The position numbers and the translations under genes are program-made. DNA of 64,000 bases from Cyclaneusma minus (lineage: Eukaryota; Ascomycota; Leotiomycetes; Marthamycetales; Marthamycetaceae), in the NCBI GenBank assembly GCA_037179335.1, contig JAKZHN010000018.1, positions 124,001 through 188,000 of the forward strand, given 5' to 3'. The notes below the pieces were generated by a model that searched no databases, was not told the DNA's origin, and worked only from the letters and a program-made list of their open reading frames with translations. The stretch's first letter is position 1; every line of letters begins with the position of its first letter. Of this stretch, positions 23,404 to 35,819 are shown one piece after another.

Positions 23404-23490
23404 GGTGGATTAGTGTAGTGGTATCACATCAGATTCTGATTGAACAAAGATCATCTTCTGATAACCTGGGTTCGATCCCCAGATCTACCT
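23404..23490 (+). tRNA. tRNA-Gln (anticodon CTG) with a 16-nt intron
   Basis: The 7-bp acceptor stem pairs GGTGGAT (23404-23410) with ATCTACC (23483-23489), with one G-T pair; the discriminator base is T at 23490. The D arm GTGT-AGTGGTA-TCAC, anticodon stem TCAGA/TCTGA, and T arm CTGGG-TTCGATC-CCCAG are all present, and the A and B boxes match consensus. Anticodon CTG is at 23436-23438. A 16-nt intron (23440-23455) sits at the canonical position one base after the anticodon. A T-run follows the gene (about 23496-23509), fitting a Pol III terminator. Confidence 0.9.
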
Positions 23491-23791
23491 TGAAATTTTT
23501 CCAATTTTTTTCTTCCGCTTTCTTCCCCATTCTCCACTTTTTTCCGATTGCCCACCCAATGCGGCAGGCCGCCATGCATCTAGCCAGCAAGCAATAAACA
23601 AAGACCAGAACAGGATTGAACAGCTCCAAATCTCTTATTTACAATCAACGAAAATATGAAATGCTGGTTGCTGAACATCTCATGTCCTTTGTTTTGGCGC
23701 TTGGCTGTCTGTGCCAAAGCGGCATCGAATTCTTTTCGCACGATGAAATCTTGGCGTATTTCAGGCTACTACCAAGTACCCTACCCTCTCC

Positions 23792-25182
23792 TCACAAACC
23801 CCAAAACTCAGCAATAGCTTCGGCAGTCTGCTTCGCGCTGACAACTGGGAAGTCATGCGCGCCCTCGATTGTTCGCCATTCCAATTTCTCCGCTCCAACA
23901 GCCTCGTTTGCATCAGGATGAAGCTCCTCATATACAACTACAGGATCCGTGGTTCCAGCAATGATCAAAATCTTGTCTTTTCGAAGAGCTAATCGTTTCC
24001 AGTCCTCGTTGTTGTGGTAAATAGGGGCGTTCCGGAGCGAGGAGATGAATGCGTGCACGAAGCCTGGGTGGGCTTGTAATTGCCATGCGACTGGATTCGC
24101 AACCTTTGGTGTTGAATTGAATAATCTGTCCGCTCCGGATCTGAGATGTGTCAGATAAGAGTTCTTTTTTGTTCAATATCACGTGGGAGTACACGTGAGA
24201 GTACTAATAACAGAAACGATGAACGGGGCTCGAGGGAAACACTTACTGCTCGCCCCCTTCCGCACCAACCACAGTAGCAACCCCAATCTTCTCCCCGTCT
24301 TTCTCAGGATTTTTCTTGAACACGCTCCCCTGGTTCAACCGTCTGTACATAAGCTTATGCACCAAACTTTCCGGCAGCACGCCAGAATTGAATGCGAATT
24401 GCTGGCTCTTCGAGAGATGCTTGGCTCTGATCAAGCCAGCTGGTGCGAGCATGACCAGCGATTTGACCAAGTGGGGGTAGTCACAAGCAAATGCTTGACC
24501 GAGAGCTGCGCCCATGGAATATCCGATGATGCTGAAGCCGCCATCGGGGCCGCCGACCCAGGAGATGGGGGAAGAGGTGACGGCGGAGAGGATCTGGGCT
24601 GTGTAGAGACGGGCGTCGTGTGGCAGGTCACCTGGACAGTCACTGTAGCCTCGTCCCCAGAGGTCAAAAATCATCACCCGGCACCCCTTCTCAGCCAAAA
24701 ATCGAGCAACGCCGCCAACACTTGGGCACGGCGTAGTGATGCCTTTGGGGAGGGTGTTAGCTGGACCATTATAAGTGTTTCAAGGGGTTCAGGTGTCTAT
24801 ACCGTGAATGAGCAAGACTTTCCGACCATCCTCAGGACCCCACTCATAGAGTCTGAAGGTTCCATACTAGATATTTTGATCAGCTAGAATCTTGTACATA
24901 CGTCGTGACAAGGTGACTTACAGGTGTTTTGACGTCTCTTGCGCCGGGGAAGGCGTCTGGCGGGTACGGAAGGTCAGCTTTCTCGGCTGCTGACAAGTTT
25001 CTCACAGCATCTCGGGGGCCTTTGAGAATTTTCCCCTTTGGCTTGGCCGAATACAAATATCTTGTCGCAGATACTACAGCGAGAGTGGCGGCGGCTGTAG
25101 CACTGATAACACCGCTGTTTTGACGAAGAAAGTGGGAAGATTGCTCGGCAAAGCGAGACAGCGAGTCGAGTGATGAAGCCAT
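23792..25182 (-). CDS. Alpha/beta hydrolase with N-terminal membrane anchor
   Basis: Four exons on the minus strand, 25182-24922, 24866-24803, 24742-24247 and 24140-23792, give 389 aa. One hydrophobic segment near residues 25-45 suggests a membrane anchor. The fold is a classical alpha/beta hydrolase: oxyanion-loop LLIHGI at the exon 2/3 join, FDLWGRGYSD, nucleophile elbow GYSMG (Ser about 184), acid residue in GTTDP (Asp about 339) and catalytic His in EGAHDFP (about 369). Introns of 55, 60 and 106 nt have GTAAGT, GTATAG and GTAAGT donors; the middle one has a CTAAC branch. The substrate cannot be deduced; esterase, lipase or epoxide-hydrolase-like roles are all possible. The first ATG of the longer open frame (25254) is rejected because the extension lacks conserved features. 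Confidence 0.87.
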
Positions 25183-26222
25183 TTCGCAGGTAACGACGGG
25201 CGATGGAAAAGATTCGAGTAGAGCTGGGAATCGAGGGCGAAGCAGGATCAGCAACCGAGAGCGAAGCAGAGAAACAACACAATCACACGCTCGTGTATTG
25301 ATCTATCGTCTATTTGTCTACAATTTCTGTGGAGTCGCGGTGGTGCTGGCGATGCTGGGTGTTGAAACATCGCGAGGTCGGAGTCCGGACTCGCTTAGGA
25401 ATCATATCGGGTTTTCGGCACAGCTCGGCCGAGATAGCCGCTTCGTCCGATACGTCCGATGACCCCCTTTTTTGATCAAATCGTAATATTTTAAATAATT
25501 GGATCCATTCGTTCACGGTTCTTGCAGTCTAATCTGCTTCCAGTGTTTAGACTTGCAAAAACAAAAGTCTTTTCATATTTATTCGGATAAATCAGGGCTG
25601 CTCCGGCTCCACGTCTAGCTTCTTGTCTCTTGACCTGGACTGACATCAGACTGAAGTGGACTAAATATTGCCCATCGCTGGATCTCACTGCGTGTACATC
25701 ACGGTAGCTCGCTGCTCGTTTCCGAGACTCCATATAGGAAACAAAGCCAAAAAAAAATATGCTTTCACGCTCAAGCTGTCACAGAATGAAATCCAAACGT
25801 ACCTTTCAATTTCCCACACACAAACGATCTCAAGTAGGTATTTCAATGTTGTAACATCGGCTTTCGCCACTCAAACTGCCTGTCTTTCAGATTCAATCAA
25901 TGGTAAGTTGACCTCATCATCACGCGCCGCAAAGTACAAATTAGACTTTCGTCTCCTAAATGACGCCTCAGCAATTCGAACTGACGATCTTGAGGAGGTG
26001 AAACAGGGGTTGTGACAGGGGCGTTGACCACTTGGCCAGAGAGAGCTGTGAATTGATGGAAGATGATTGCTTGTTCTGTTTGATAAGGTGCTGAGACTCG
26101 TGGGGTTTCCTTCTTTGATGGCGGTTCTGACAGTTCTGTGGTAAGGTCCCTGTAAACAGGAGTCGGGGACAGCAGGGGGTACTCGACAAGGGCTCTGTTA
26201 GCGAGAGGACTTCCCACATGAC
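25183..26222. other. Region with possible third exon of the next gene
   Basis: No firm gene. On the minus strand three frames are open between about 25900 and 26219; one of them (ending at 25897) may be a final exon for the candidate gene at 26223-26840, but no join keeps phase cleanly. Short T-rich and A-rich runs are present near 25490 and 25750. Confidence 0.4.
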
Positions 26223-26840
26223 CTAATATCCTCTGTCGAAAGCAGGACCTACTTGTTGACTACAGTGGCTTCCCTCGCCCATCGGCATATCCATCGTCAC
26301 CTGACCTCGACCAAAGTTCTGGAAGCTGACAGTGGAGAGAAACTTGCCTCGCCAGCATAAGGATACAAATCGACCGATTTCTTTCCATTTCTCCGTTTCC
26401 CTAGACAGTTTCTTGATTACCTGCACTCTTCTCAGCTCCAAGAGATGATAATATACCGGCCACATCATCTTCCCCAACTCTTTCATAGCAGCCGCTCTAA
26501 CTCGTCGAATCTGTTCCGTCAGACATGGACTCTTGATGTCAATTCCCAAACCGTCCAAGAATCCTGGGTGTACCGGTCTATCATACGGTCTACTCGGTGC
26601 TTTGTCCAAGTTTGATTAGTACAAATTCGACGAGGTGAATTCATTAAGTGATGTTGCATTGCGAGACTTACAAGGAGTTAGGTGAGGAATAACACTAATA
26701 AATAATGATACCACAACTGCCACTAGTTCTAGATGTAGAGTGGCACATCTGAGCACTTGCTCAACCACAACGCTTGTTCGGTTTATTGTGGGTAATGTTT
26801 CTGGTTTGTGAGGTCTAGTTAAGTCTCGACAAAGACTCAC
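26223..26840 (-). CDS. Candidate spliced gene, unrecognised product
   Basis: Two frames on the minus strand join through a well-formed 72-nt intron (26600-26671: donor GTAAGT, branch TACTAAT, acceptor AAAG), linking exon A (26840-26672) to exon B (26599 onward) in phase. Exon B looks protein-like (basic, helical, for example AAAMKELGKMMW), and exon A holds a hydrophobic stretch. The 5' end is unclear: a second intron-like stretch at 26842-26932 (GTAAGT, CTAAT, TTCTTAG) suggests a further upstream exon. The 3' end is also unclear: exon B either stops at 26223 or splices at GTAGGT (26252) into one of three open frames downstream. No family is recognised. It may be a pseudogene. Confidence 0.35.
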
Positions 26841-27682
26841 ACTAAGAAGAGAGAGACACCTAACTATTAGTCACCCGGTAGCCTCTCGTAGCCTAGTCGA
26901 GATTAGACTAGAGTCAGCTTAGCACAACTTACAAGATATATCTTGAAAAGCTTACTCTTCACCTGTGCTGCAGCTTTTGTTCGTTAATGGTCCACTATTC
27001 ATAATTTCATCCACCCTTATAATTTGTGTGACTGAGCCGCCCCCGCCCATTAGCGCAAAGGCAGTCTACGCACTTTATGGCTTCACAAGCTTTTGCCTAG
27101 CTGCCTTCAATCTCACCTGAAGGTACATAAATGCCGCGCGCTGTACCAATTTTTCACCTGTCAACATTGCTAGCAGCTGAAAAGTGTCCACGAGCTGCCA
27201 TCTTGCTATGCCAAGCCAATCAAGTTCGAGCTTTCCCCAATAGAGATTTGCCCGTTGTATAACGCTCTTATCGCTGAATATAGCGTGAAATAGATGGTAC
27301 CCCTAACATTAAAACGTGGCAACATCAGAATCGTCAGGCCCGCGGGCACCGCAAACCCCCCTATACTGGGCTCGAAATAGTCCAGACCATCCAGCGACCA
27401 GTCCAAGGCTCAAACGGGACGAAACTGGCAGTCCAGTCCAGACGGCGGTCCGTTGGTTTGCCTTGGATTTCTTTGGATTCTTTCGAGGGGTATTTTCGGG
27501 GGGTTTTAAAACATTAAGGAATCCTTGAACTCCGTCCATCCGAACGTCCGATCCATCCTCCCGGACAGATCGCAGTCGACTGAGTCCGGTCTACAGTCTG
27601 TGTTGACTACGCCAAGCCCTGCCCCTATATCGCATGTCTTCCTCCGAACACCCACAATCCCACCTCACTAATCCCCACCCCT
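26841..27682. other. Intergenic, locally repetitive
   Basis: Around 26850-26935 CTAG/TTAG words are unusually dense. From 27360 to 27600 short motifs such as GTCCAGAC, CAGTCCAG and GTCCGAT recur in both orientations. No gene is recognised. Confidence 0.45.
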
Positions 27683-29043
27683 CTAACTCCTGCTCCTCTT
27701 CCCCTGATACTCATCATACTCCGACACCTCAAAAGTCTGCGTTTTGAGGATCCCGTCCGATGGCGGATCATGACGGATTGCCATCGTGTCCGTTCGCCTC
27801 GCAGAACTCGTCGTCTTATTATTCACGAAAGCCCTATCGTCCTTATCCATACTCGGCGCGCTCGTAAGCTCATGCGCTTCAATATCAGCATCTTTTTCGA
27901 AGTGGTGCTGGCTGCCTGGCAGTCTCTCGCCGGGCCCGAAGTTGCCAAAATAGGCGGCGGATTGGGAGAATTCGGTTTTGCGCGTGCGTGCGTTGTTGTT
28001 GCCGTACTGGGCGTTGGCGGAGGAGTCGTTGGAGGAGAATTTTTTGAAGAGCGGACGGAGGGCAGCGAGGGCGCAGGCGAAGATGGCGACACCTGGTTCT
28101 ACCATGTGCCATACTACGACTACTTTGAAGCGGGGATGTTAGCATACGGCTTTTGGGGGGGTTCACGAGGGGTTGGCCGAGCGGGAAGACGAACTGTAGG
28201 TGCTGTACATGAAATCCGGTTGGAAACTGTAGAAACTCTTCAGGCCGACGACTCGAATGACAGCCACCAAGGCATCAAGACAAGCAAGCGCCACAATGAA
28301 AAGCAGCGAAATTTTTGCCTGCTTATCGAGTTGCAGTTCTTTGATGAGCATGAGCGGGAGGACGGCTAGCACAATATCGACGGCAGCGGAGAGGGCACCG
28401 AGCGCAATGCTGGCATCGGGGACGATATGGGGTTGAAGACAGGATCCTGACTGGCCCCCGAATTGTTCCCAGAAATGGGAAACGGGGTTGCATTGTAGGA
28501 CAACCAGGAGGAAAAAGAAGATGGAATAGATGGAATAGACGGCCATGGTGATATGAAGCATTCGAGTATGCCATTGGGAGCGGCAGACTCGATAGAGCAT
28601 GAGAATGATGGATACGCGGACTAAGCTGGATGTGGCGGTAAAGAAAACTTCGAGCATCCACCAGCATTTATAGGCGATAGGTAAATATCCAGCGGGAATA
28701 TGGTCCACGTGAGTGCCTATACCCCAATGGACGCCGATGAGGATGGCAATACATTCCACCGTGTATGTCAACTGGAATACTTAATTAGTAGTGAAAGTTG
28801 GCACACCCCCTGAGCTGGAGACGGACGACGTTGTACCTGGGCAACAGCAAGAAATGTATCATCCCATCCCCAACCTTTGGTCATGAAGGCGCGAACATAG
28901 AACCGTAAGAGAGCGAGGACCCATGCTATGGACAAGAATACAGCGCCGGTGGCAATCACGGCTGGGCCATGGGTCTGGGAAGCATCTGTGTCGACACCGG
29001 TAGGGTTTTGGGCAGCAGTGCTGCGGATTGCGGTGTCCCACAT
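27683..29043 (-). CDS. Fungal rhodopsin-domain 7-TM membrane protein (PTH11-related)
   Basis: Three exons on the minus strand, 29043-28837, 28771-28195 and 28122-27683, give 407 aa. Seven hydrophobic segments can be counted: near residues 22-45, 60-85, 105-130, 140-165, 180-205, 215-240 and 262-285. The W-DD motif after TM1 (GWGWDD) and the TM7 signature VEPGVAIFACALAALRPLF are typical of the fungal rhodopsin-like family, which includes PTH11-type receptors. The CFEM domain found in PTH11 itself is absent. Intron 1 (65 nt) has branch CTAAT; intron 2 (72 nt) uses a weak GTTCGT donor but has a GCTAAC branch, and joining there rebuilds TM7 in frame. The hydrophilic tail of about 110 residues is probably cytoplasmic. 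Ligand and role are unknown. Confidence 0.85.
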
Positions 29044-29388
29044 TGTGTTGATGCCCTCGTTGTCGTTACTTGGTAACGCAGTGAGCTTGAGGAGTTGCAA
29101 CGACAAAGGGAAGCAGTGCCTGGAGACAAGGAGCAAGCCAACGCATACCCATTATATAAGAAACCCAAACCCAGCCTTCTGGGCCGCTAAGAAGAAGATC
29201 TAGTAGAGCTTCATCGATCGCAATGATGGACAGAATGTGGTCCTTGCTAGATCGTTTCATCGGGTAAACAGAGTAACATCGGCAGTGTTGGCGGGCAGGC
29301 ACTGGCCTAACTACTGAGTAGTGCTACATGTAGGGCGTGGCCCAGAAAGGCAGCATATGTAGCTAGAAATGGAAGCGCTATCGTACTA

Positions 29389-29417
29389 CGGGACCTGGCT
29401 TGGTGGTTAGTGCTTTT
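29389..29417 (+). repeat. 29-bp direct repeat, copy 1
   Basis: Begins CGGGACCTGGC and ends TTAGTGCTTTT. It is identical to 30362-30390. The middle (TGGCTTGGTGGTTAG) resembles a tRNA-type A box, but no B box or tRNA fold is found after it. Confidence 0.7.
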
Positions 29418-30361
29418 GTTATTGAGTCTTACACTACAGCGGTATGGGACGCTACTAAAGCCACTGAAGCCCCTATCAGGGGACGAACTTTGCTGAACAT
29501 CATTGCCATGCATCGATCCGTGAATAGAAAGAGATAGAACACACACCAGACCTGGGGCTTGGTTTTCGACAGAAAACAAAAACCAAGAACAATTACAGAA
29601 TGGCAGAACCACATCGCCGTTGGCTGACCCTGCTCAGGTTCGTGACAGCCCAACACACGCACTTTTGCCACTAAATTATTTTGCACCTTTTCTAGCAGAC
29701 AAGAAACTGGATCCCTGAGGTCTGAGCCCGAGACTCCATGCAAGATTAAGGTCTACCAGTCATTTCCGTTCCCGTCGTGCTGGTAAGGTAGGCAGCACTA
29801 GACCCTGGTGATTGCCTGATCGGGCTAGCGTCTTCTAGAATGACTTAGAGCTAGCTCTCTGTAGCTTAGACCTTCATTCTTAGCTTCCAGCTAGCTATTA
29901 ATAGGGTAGCTAGCCCACCCTTGAATCTACATAGATTCCCACATCTTCAAACCTCCAACACACATGAGACCACAATGAACCAGCTAGGGGACTCTAACGC
30001 AGGGGGCTTTTGACGGCGGCAGATAGCCTTCGTCCGGTGTGGGACAAACCAGGGAATAACTAAAACCCTGTTCGCATTACTACGGGGAAAACTTAGTCTC
30101 CGAAACTCATTGTTCATTGTTCAGTGATGAATCGCTTTGCTTCAGGCAATCCGGAGCGTGGGGTTCGAAACAACATACCGGTCCCGAAGAACGAGGACTG
30201 TTCTAACCCGTTGTCGAGTGAGGTAGTTACATGTACATATACCACACCCCCAAGCAGCGGGCCGCCAGACTGCTGCCTCACACGGAGGTGTGGAATTGCA
30301 GTCAGAAAAGTGGCTGGAAGGGGTGTTCATGTAGTAAATAGTGTCACTCCGTTTGGTCCTT

Positions 30362-30390
30362 CGGGACCTGGCTTGGTGGTTAGTGCTTTT
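30362..30390 (+). repeat. 29-bp direct repeat, copy 2
   Basis: Exact second copy of 29389-29417, 973 bp away. The flanking sequences are unrelated by eye, so the pair may be remnants of a short element or termini of an old insertion. Confidence 0.7.
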
Positions 30391-31029
30391 CACAGAAGGT
30401 CACTACTACGTAGGTTGTCCGGCAAGCCTAGAACTCTGCCTGACGATCTAGACCATCTCACGTGATGTAAAAGATGGGAGTCTAGAACCCTCGAAGGAAA
30501 CGGTCGAGCTCGAACGTACCTAGGCCAGATCCGGCGTCTCGGGACCCCTTTTTTGAGGATCCGCGATTACTAGTACTCCCCGCCTTACCTTACTCCGCAG
30601 CCAGGTAGAGTCTTCAAAGCCCTTTCTCTCATCTGAATTGCCCAAGAGCTACTTTGACAAAAGCTACGTTTGAGAAAAGGTGGAAGAAAAGTTGGGGAAT
30701 CGTTGATTGATGGTATCTAAAAACACGAATTGGTAACTACCCACTGGCGATGCAGCGGCAAAAGCACCGAGCCTAAAGAGCAGAAAGGCCATGTAACTAG
30801 TGTAGAAACGACACGAGCGCGAAGTAAAGAATGCTCCCGAAACCGTAACAGGCTTGCCCGGCCCATCACCCAGCCCGCATCCATTAAACCACCGAAAACT
30901 CCTCGCCAGCCTGCACCAAGGCCCCTAGAAGCAACATAGAAGTTGAAGAACGCAAAACCCAGCGATATTTTCGTGAAGAGAATCGGAGGACAACCTGAGA
31001 AACCAACACACAATCTCTTCGTATCACAC

Positions 31030-33885
31030 CTAGAAGCCCTCGAAGAAAGGACCCGGTCCACCACCCATCGAATCCATCATTGCGCCAAAGAACGCATCGT
31101 CACTCAGGTACTTCCCAAAGTAACTCCCGTCGCCCATCGTAATGCCCATGGCCTGCTCAAACCCATCGCCCATGGTGTATTCCAAACCCATGGATCCCAC
31201 ATTCATCGCCATCATGTCTTGCGGCAGCGGCAGACCATCCTGGCCCTGCATCGGCGCTGGCCCCATGTTACCATAGATTCCCGCATGCTGGTGTGCGTTC
31301 CCCGCCAGCACGTGCGTTTCACCGTAAGCCTGCGAAGGGTATGGCGCTTGCATGGGACCGCTAGACATATGGGGAGTGGCGCTTTGGGATGCCCAGTCGG
31401 CGGTCGATGTTGCTGAGGGAGTTGGGTATGTGCTCATGCGTGAGCCACCCTGTCCGTTTCCACCCGTCGCGACTTCGGAGAGTAATTGCAGGGGCGTGTT
31501 CGGGGTGGTGTATTCCTGTGCTCCCTGGTTTGGCGTCGGCTGCTGTTGTTGTTGCTGAACCAGCTGGCGATCCTTCTCCTGGCCCGGTGTTGGCAGTGGT
31601 GTTCCGCCGTCCCTTGTGGTAACACTAAACGTCGATCCATTGCGCTCGTGGCCCTTAAACAGCGACTGCCTGCGGTTCTCGCGCTGGCGATGAAACCAAG
31701 TCTTGAGCATCACAAGCACCATCATGAACTTCGCACTCGGTCGGCTCTTATCACCCGTAGCAGCTTCTTTGAACTTCTCGAGCAGGTCGTCGAGGTAAAT
31801 TTCGACCTTCATGTTGTCTTTGTCGATGACCTTGCCGAGCTCGCCTGAGGGGGCGGCGGCAGCAAAGTACATTTTGATGAGCACGACAACGGCGTATGCT
31901 ACGCGGACGAAGTGAAAGATAGGAAGCGTACGGATGGTTGAGATTTCGAGGGAGAGGAAGGTTTCGAGGATGCCGTCGATGGAAGACAGACAAGTGGAGA
32001 GAGCGCTGATGTGGGCAGGGGTGAGGGAGTCGAGCGGCTTTTTGTTGGTCTCACCACCGAGCGCAGAGGTGAAGGGGGGCTTGAATTCTTCAACATTGTG
32101 GTCTACGTGCATAGCTACCTCGTGCATGTAGAGGCCGACTACGTGCTCAGTCATTGTGAGGGATGCTGGATTGGTGTTAGCTGAAGATCAGATAGAAGAC
32201 TGATTCATCTACTCACGGCATTTGACATCTTCAGGAATTTGCTCCCTCCAGTGTTGCAAATCATTCTCAAAGCCCTTCAGAGCGAACTGAACTTTGGGCT
32301 CGGAGATGCTCACGCTTGCGAAAGGGTCGTCCATTGAGAACTGTGTACCAACTTCCTCGGCGAGGTGCTGACTTCTTACCCATTGACATAACAACTTGTC
32401 CGTGGGTGCTGCTTCTGGCGAGTTCTCGAGAAAGTCGACGCAATCTCCCATGTAGGCGTTCCATCGGATCAAGTTTGGTCTTCGGAGTCCCATGGAAGAG
32501 TTACAGCATAGGAAGTAGAGACTGAGCCATGCTCTTCTTGACTCGGCGGTATTGGAGTCTGGGAATGGTGTCCTTCTCCATGGATGATCACGCCAGAGAC
32601 CCGAGAATTTGGCCTTGACCCCGCCTGGCTTGGCTTTTCGTCCAAGACCAATATCAATAGCCATCACAGCAGCGATGTGGATGAGCTGGTAGAATTTGAG
32701 TTCCTCGAAATGCTCTGGTGGCCAGTACCATAGACAGCAAATGGTCAATGCCTGGACGATCTCCAGAGACTTTTCTCCCTGACAGATGATACGGTCGGCA
32801 AATATTTGCATCACCTCCTTCGTCAAGACGCGTTGGATGTCAGGCTGGGTCAGGCCCGATGCAGCGCTTAGGATAGCAAGGAAGAGGATGGGTTTGGTTT
32901 TTCGGATTTCAGCAGCTGTTGTGCCCTCGGGAAATACAACAGCGGGCAAGTGTGGAGCCATGTCTTGGACATAGCGATTGAACGTCGACGTAGCTGCCTC
33001 CATGCTGATGACCCCTCGGTCAACAACATCGGCATACTCATTCGAAGACTGATCGTGCTTGGCCGGCGAATCCTCACGTTCGCGCTTCAGATATGGAGAA
33101 TCGGCGTTACCCGCTGGGGTGTTTCCTTCGGATTTGGACTGCTCATGATGCTTCCTCTTCTGTCCAGCCATCACCATGGGAGGAGCTGCACTCCTCATAT
33201 CCTCAGCTGTTGGAGTCTTGGCATATCGACCTGGCGTCATCCACTCCTCGGATGCTGTAGCGGTACTCGGGCGTCCGGACGAGTAGCCATATGCGCCGTT
33301 GGTAACCTGTTCATAGGGATTGGGCCGGCCTTCATGGTCGCCGTCGTGGACGGCGCCTCCATTCTTGGTCGCTTGCAGACTCGCCGTCAGCGCATCGATC
33401 TTCTTCTCGAGTTCGGCCACACGGCTATCGGTCTTCTTCTGGCGTTTGCGACTGGGCACGGTCACCACGCAGTTGCGGTTTGCCTTGGTGCATCGCTTGC
33501 ACGGTCCATCTGGGTTGTCTGGCAGCGGCTCGCACCGTACCTTCAGTCCGCGGCAGGCCTCGCAAGCACGCGGCCGCTTGGGGTCATTGTTGGGATCGCT
33601 CGGGCTGCCGTGCTGCGGGGACTCGTGCGGGTGGTTTGCATCGTGGGCGACGGGCGGCGGGCCCGAGTACGGCGGCGTGGTATGGGCTTGATGGGATGGC
33701 GTGTTGTAGATGGAGGGCAGCGTAGTGTCGTGCGGGTGGTGATAAAGCTGAGGCGGAGGCAGCGGCAGGCGCAGCGGATTGGCAGCGATGGGAATGTTGG
33801 GCGGCGGGCCCGACCGTTGCAGCTGGTGGTGATAGAGCTGGGCCTGCGGTTGCGGCTCTCGCAGACGCGGATCGATGCCGTCCAT
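31030..33885 (-). CDS. Zn(II)2Cys6 transcription factor
   Basis: Two exons, 33885-32217 and 32165-31030, give 934 aa; the 51-nt intron (GTGAGT, branch GCTAAC, CCAG) joins a split Pro codon. The first 100 residues are Pro/His/Gln-rich. The DNA-binding cluster has Cys at 108, 111, 118, 129, 132 and 139 (C-x2-C-x6-C-x10-C-x2-C-x6-C), followed by a basic linker and a short coiled coil (residues about 150-172) that would allow dimer binding. The middle region (from about 290) matches the fungal-specific regulatory domain, including ICCLWYWPPEHFEELKFYQL. The C-terminal 200 residues are Gln/Gly/Met-rich and could be an activation domain. The arrangement resembles War1/Leu3-like regulators (from memory, low certainty). 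Targets are unknown. Confidence 0.93.
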
Positions 33886-35819
33886 CGTGGATTATTGAGA
33901 CAACCGTGTTTTCGGTGAGTCGGGCTCTATGACAGCGATGGTCGGGAGACGGTGACTGAAGACGGCCGCCTGCCGCCCTGGCTGAAGCGCTTGGTCGCTA
34001 TGTTCGCTAGCCCGGCGCTCACGTGACGGGCGATTCACTTGTCTTTGGGTCGCTCTTGCGCTTTGCTCTTGTTGTCGGCGTCAGTGTTTTGCTTTCAAAT
34101 GCTATGTGGGCTGTCGTGTATAAGTTTGCGCAAAACTGCAGCACGAGAGAAGACAGAGTATGTTCTCAGGACGTCGACGAGCAATCCTCAGTCACTTCGT
34201 TGTGCACAGCCTTCTTGCGCGTCCCCTGCGGCTCGCACCTTCTCTGAGCTGAGTCCAGTCTGACATGGCTTACTCCATCAACCACTTCCTCCTTCCAACC
34301 TTCTTGACTCTCTGCACGCATTCTCCCTGGACTGGCCGCGGCTTCTGAAACAAACCACCACACTGACTTTGGAAATGACTCCAGACTCACCACTCTCGAT
34401 TTTAGGAAGCTGCTTCAATTTACAAGAACCGAGGCACGGCCAACATCACGAACTGCTGCACAACATCGACGACTGGTCTCTTGGCCCACGGGAGATGAGT
34501 TTGATCGACGGTGAGATGACTTCTGGCTACTCTTCTAGAACCTCCTGTCGAAACAGACGCTATCCCTGCCGGACCACTGTGTTTGTCGCTTTTTCATTGT
34601 TTCCGCGATGCTTTTATATGGCTTCTATGGACGCCCTACTTACTGTACTTGTCGCCCAAGTATTATTTTCCCTCCATTTTTCTACTCATACAAGGCCTCG
34701 CCTGCTTCCCATTCCATCTACATTCGGCCTGGCTCCCATCGGCGGATCGCTGACCTCACGAATGTGAAACAGTGCCGCAAATCTCACAGTCACGACGTCG
34801 AGAAGAACGTCACCGCCACGGTCGGTGGGGCTGCCCTATTACAATATAAGCTTTTTTCCGTCAATGTAAAACTACTGCTTACTACTGGTACTAGAGAGAG
34901 CTTTTTCTGCCAGAAGGTTTGCGTACAGTACTAGTGGGCTAGTTTTCCAAAGTCCTACCTATTTCCCACCTCTGCTGGACTATTTCCACTTTCTCCTCAC
35001 TCTCCAACCTCGCCTAATCCACAGCCAACCACAGTCAGAACCAGATTCAGAGAAACATTGAACGAACCCTCGTCAGACTCTTCTAGACACTCACCAAAAC
35101 TTCTCAAACACCACCCCAAGACGGCTCATTCTTATGCAAATCCCCATGGCATCATCGAAGTCCATATCGACAAAGAGGACTATATGTAAGAATTATATGA
35201 GCTGCTTTACCCCTGCGACGGCGTCCCGACTGCTCACTCGCATCCCGGACAATCTCCCGAGACCCATGAAGGACATCCAGTTCCCCGGAGACACAAGCGT
35301 TTCCCCATATGTTTCAGATTGACAACCACATATCATTGGACTTCGAACCCGGCACTACTCGAAAGGCGCAACACAAAAGACTAAGAGTACGGGACCTAAA
35401 TGTAGCGCAAGGAATTCTGCTTCTCCCCATGGACATATCGATTACTTCTTTACCGCCGTATCGACTTGTTCTCATGAAAATGTAAGACTACATGTGTCTT
35501 TATTAGCTTGCCGGAGTGCCATTGAGCTAAGTCCGTGTCTCCCTTTCTCTAAGTTTCTTTTTTGATCTTCATGAGTCGAAAATTCCCAGGGGGATTTTTA
35601 TAGTATACCCAAACAATCTGATCTAATAGGAATCTATATGCAGCGCTACTGCCGAGATATCCAATATATTTCCACCGAAACAGGTTGAGAAACCTTGCAC
35701 CATTCTTACATAGCTGCGCTCAATGTCACATCATGCCCGTCCAAAAAGAAGGACATAGCCAGGTACTCAGTACCATCCCATCTTTCCGCACATGCCCCCG
35801 CTCTCAGACCCAATCTTCC
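33886..35819. other. 1.9-kb intergenic stretch
   Basis: The left part is the promoter and leader of the Zn2Cys6 gene. No domain is seen in any open frame (longest useful one 34369-34767, + strand). Confidence 0.5.

Larger units (their letters stand above)
29044..31029. other. 2-kb gene-poor stretch with a direct repeat
   Basis: No gene recognised. It holds a 29-bp direct repeat (listed separately) and, around 29830-29925, a run dense in CTAG/GCTAG/TTAG words. The frames at 30124-30465 (+) and 30717-31064 (-) lack recognisable domains. Confidence 0.5.

Noticed and set aside
29830..29925. CTAG-rich stretch as a repeat-induced point-mutation (RIP) relic
   Set aside because: Too short, no second copy in the window to compare, and no clear CpA to TpA pattern could be counted.
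32950..33918. 322-codon plus-strand frame opposite the Zn2Cys6 gene
   Set aside because: Antisense to a well-supported DNA-binding domain, with no domain of its own.
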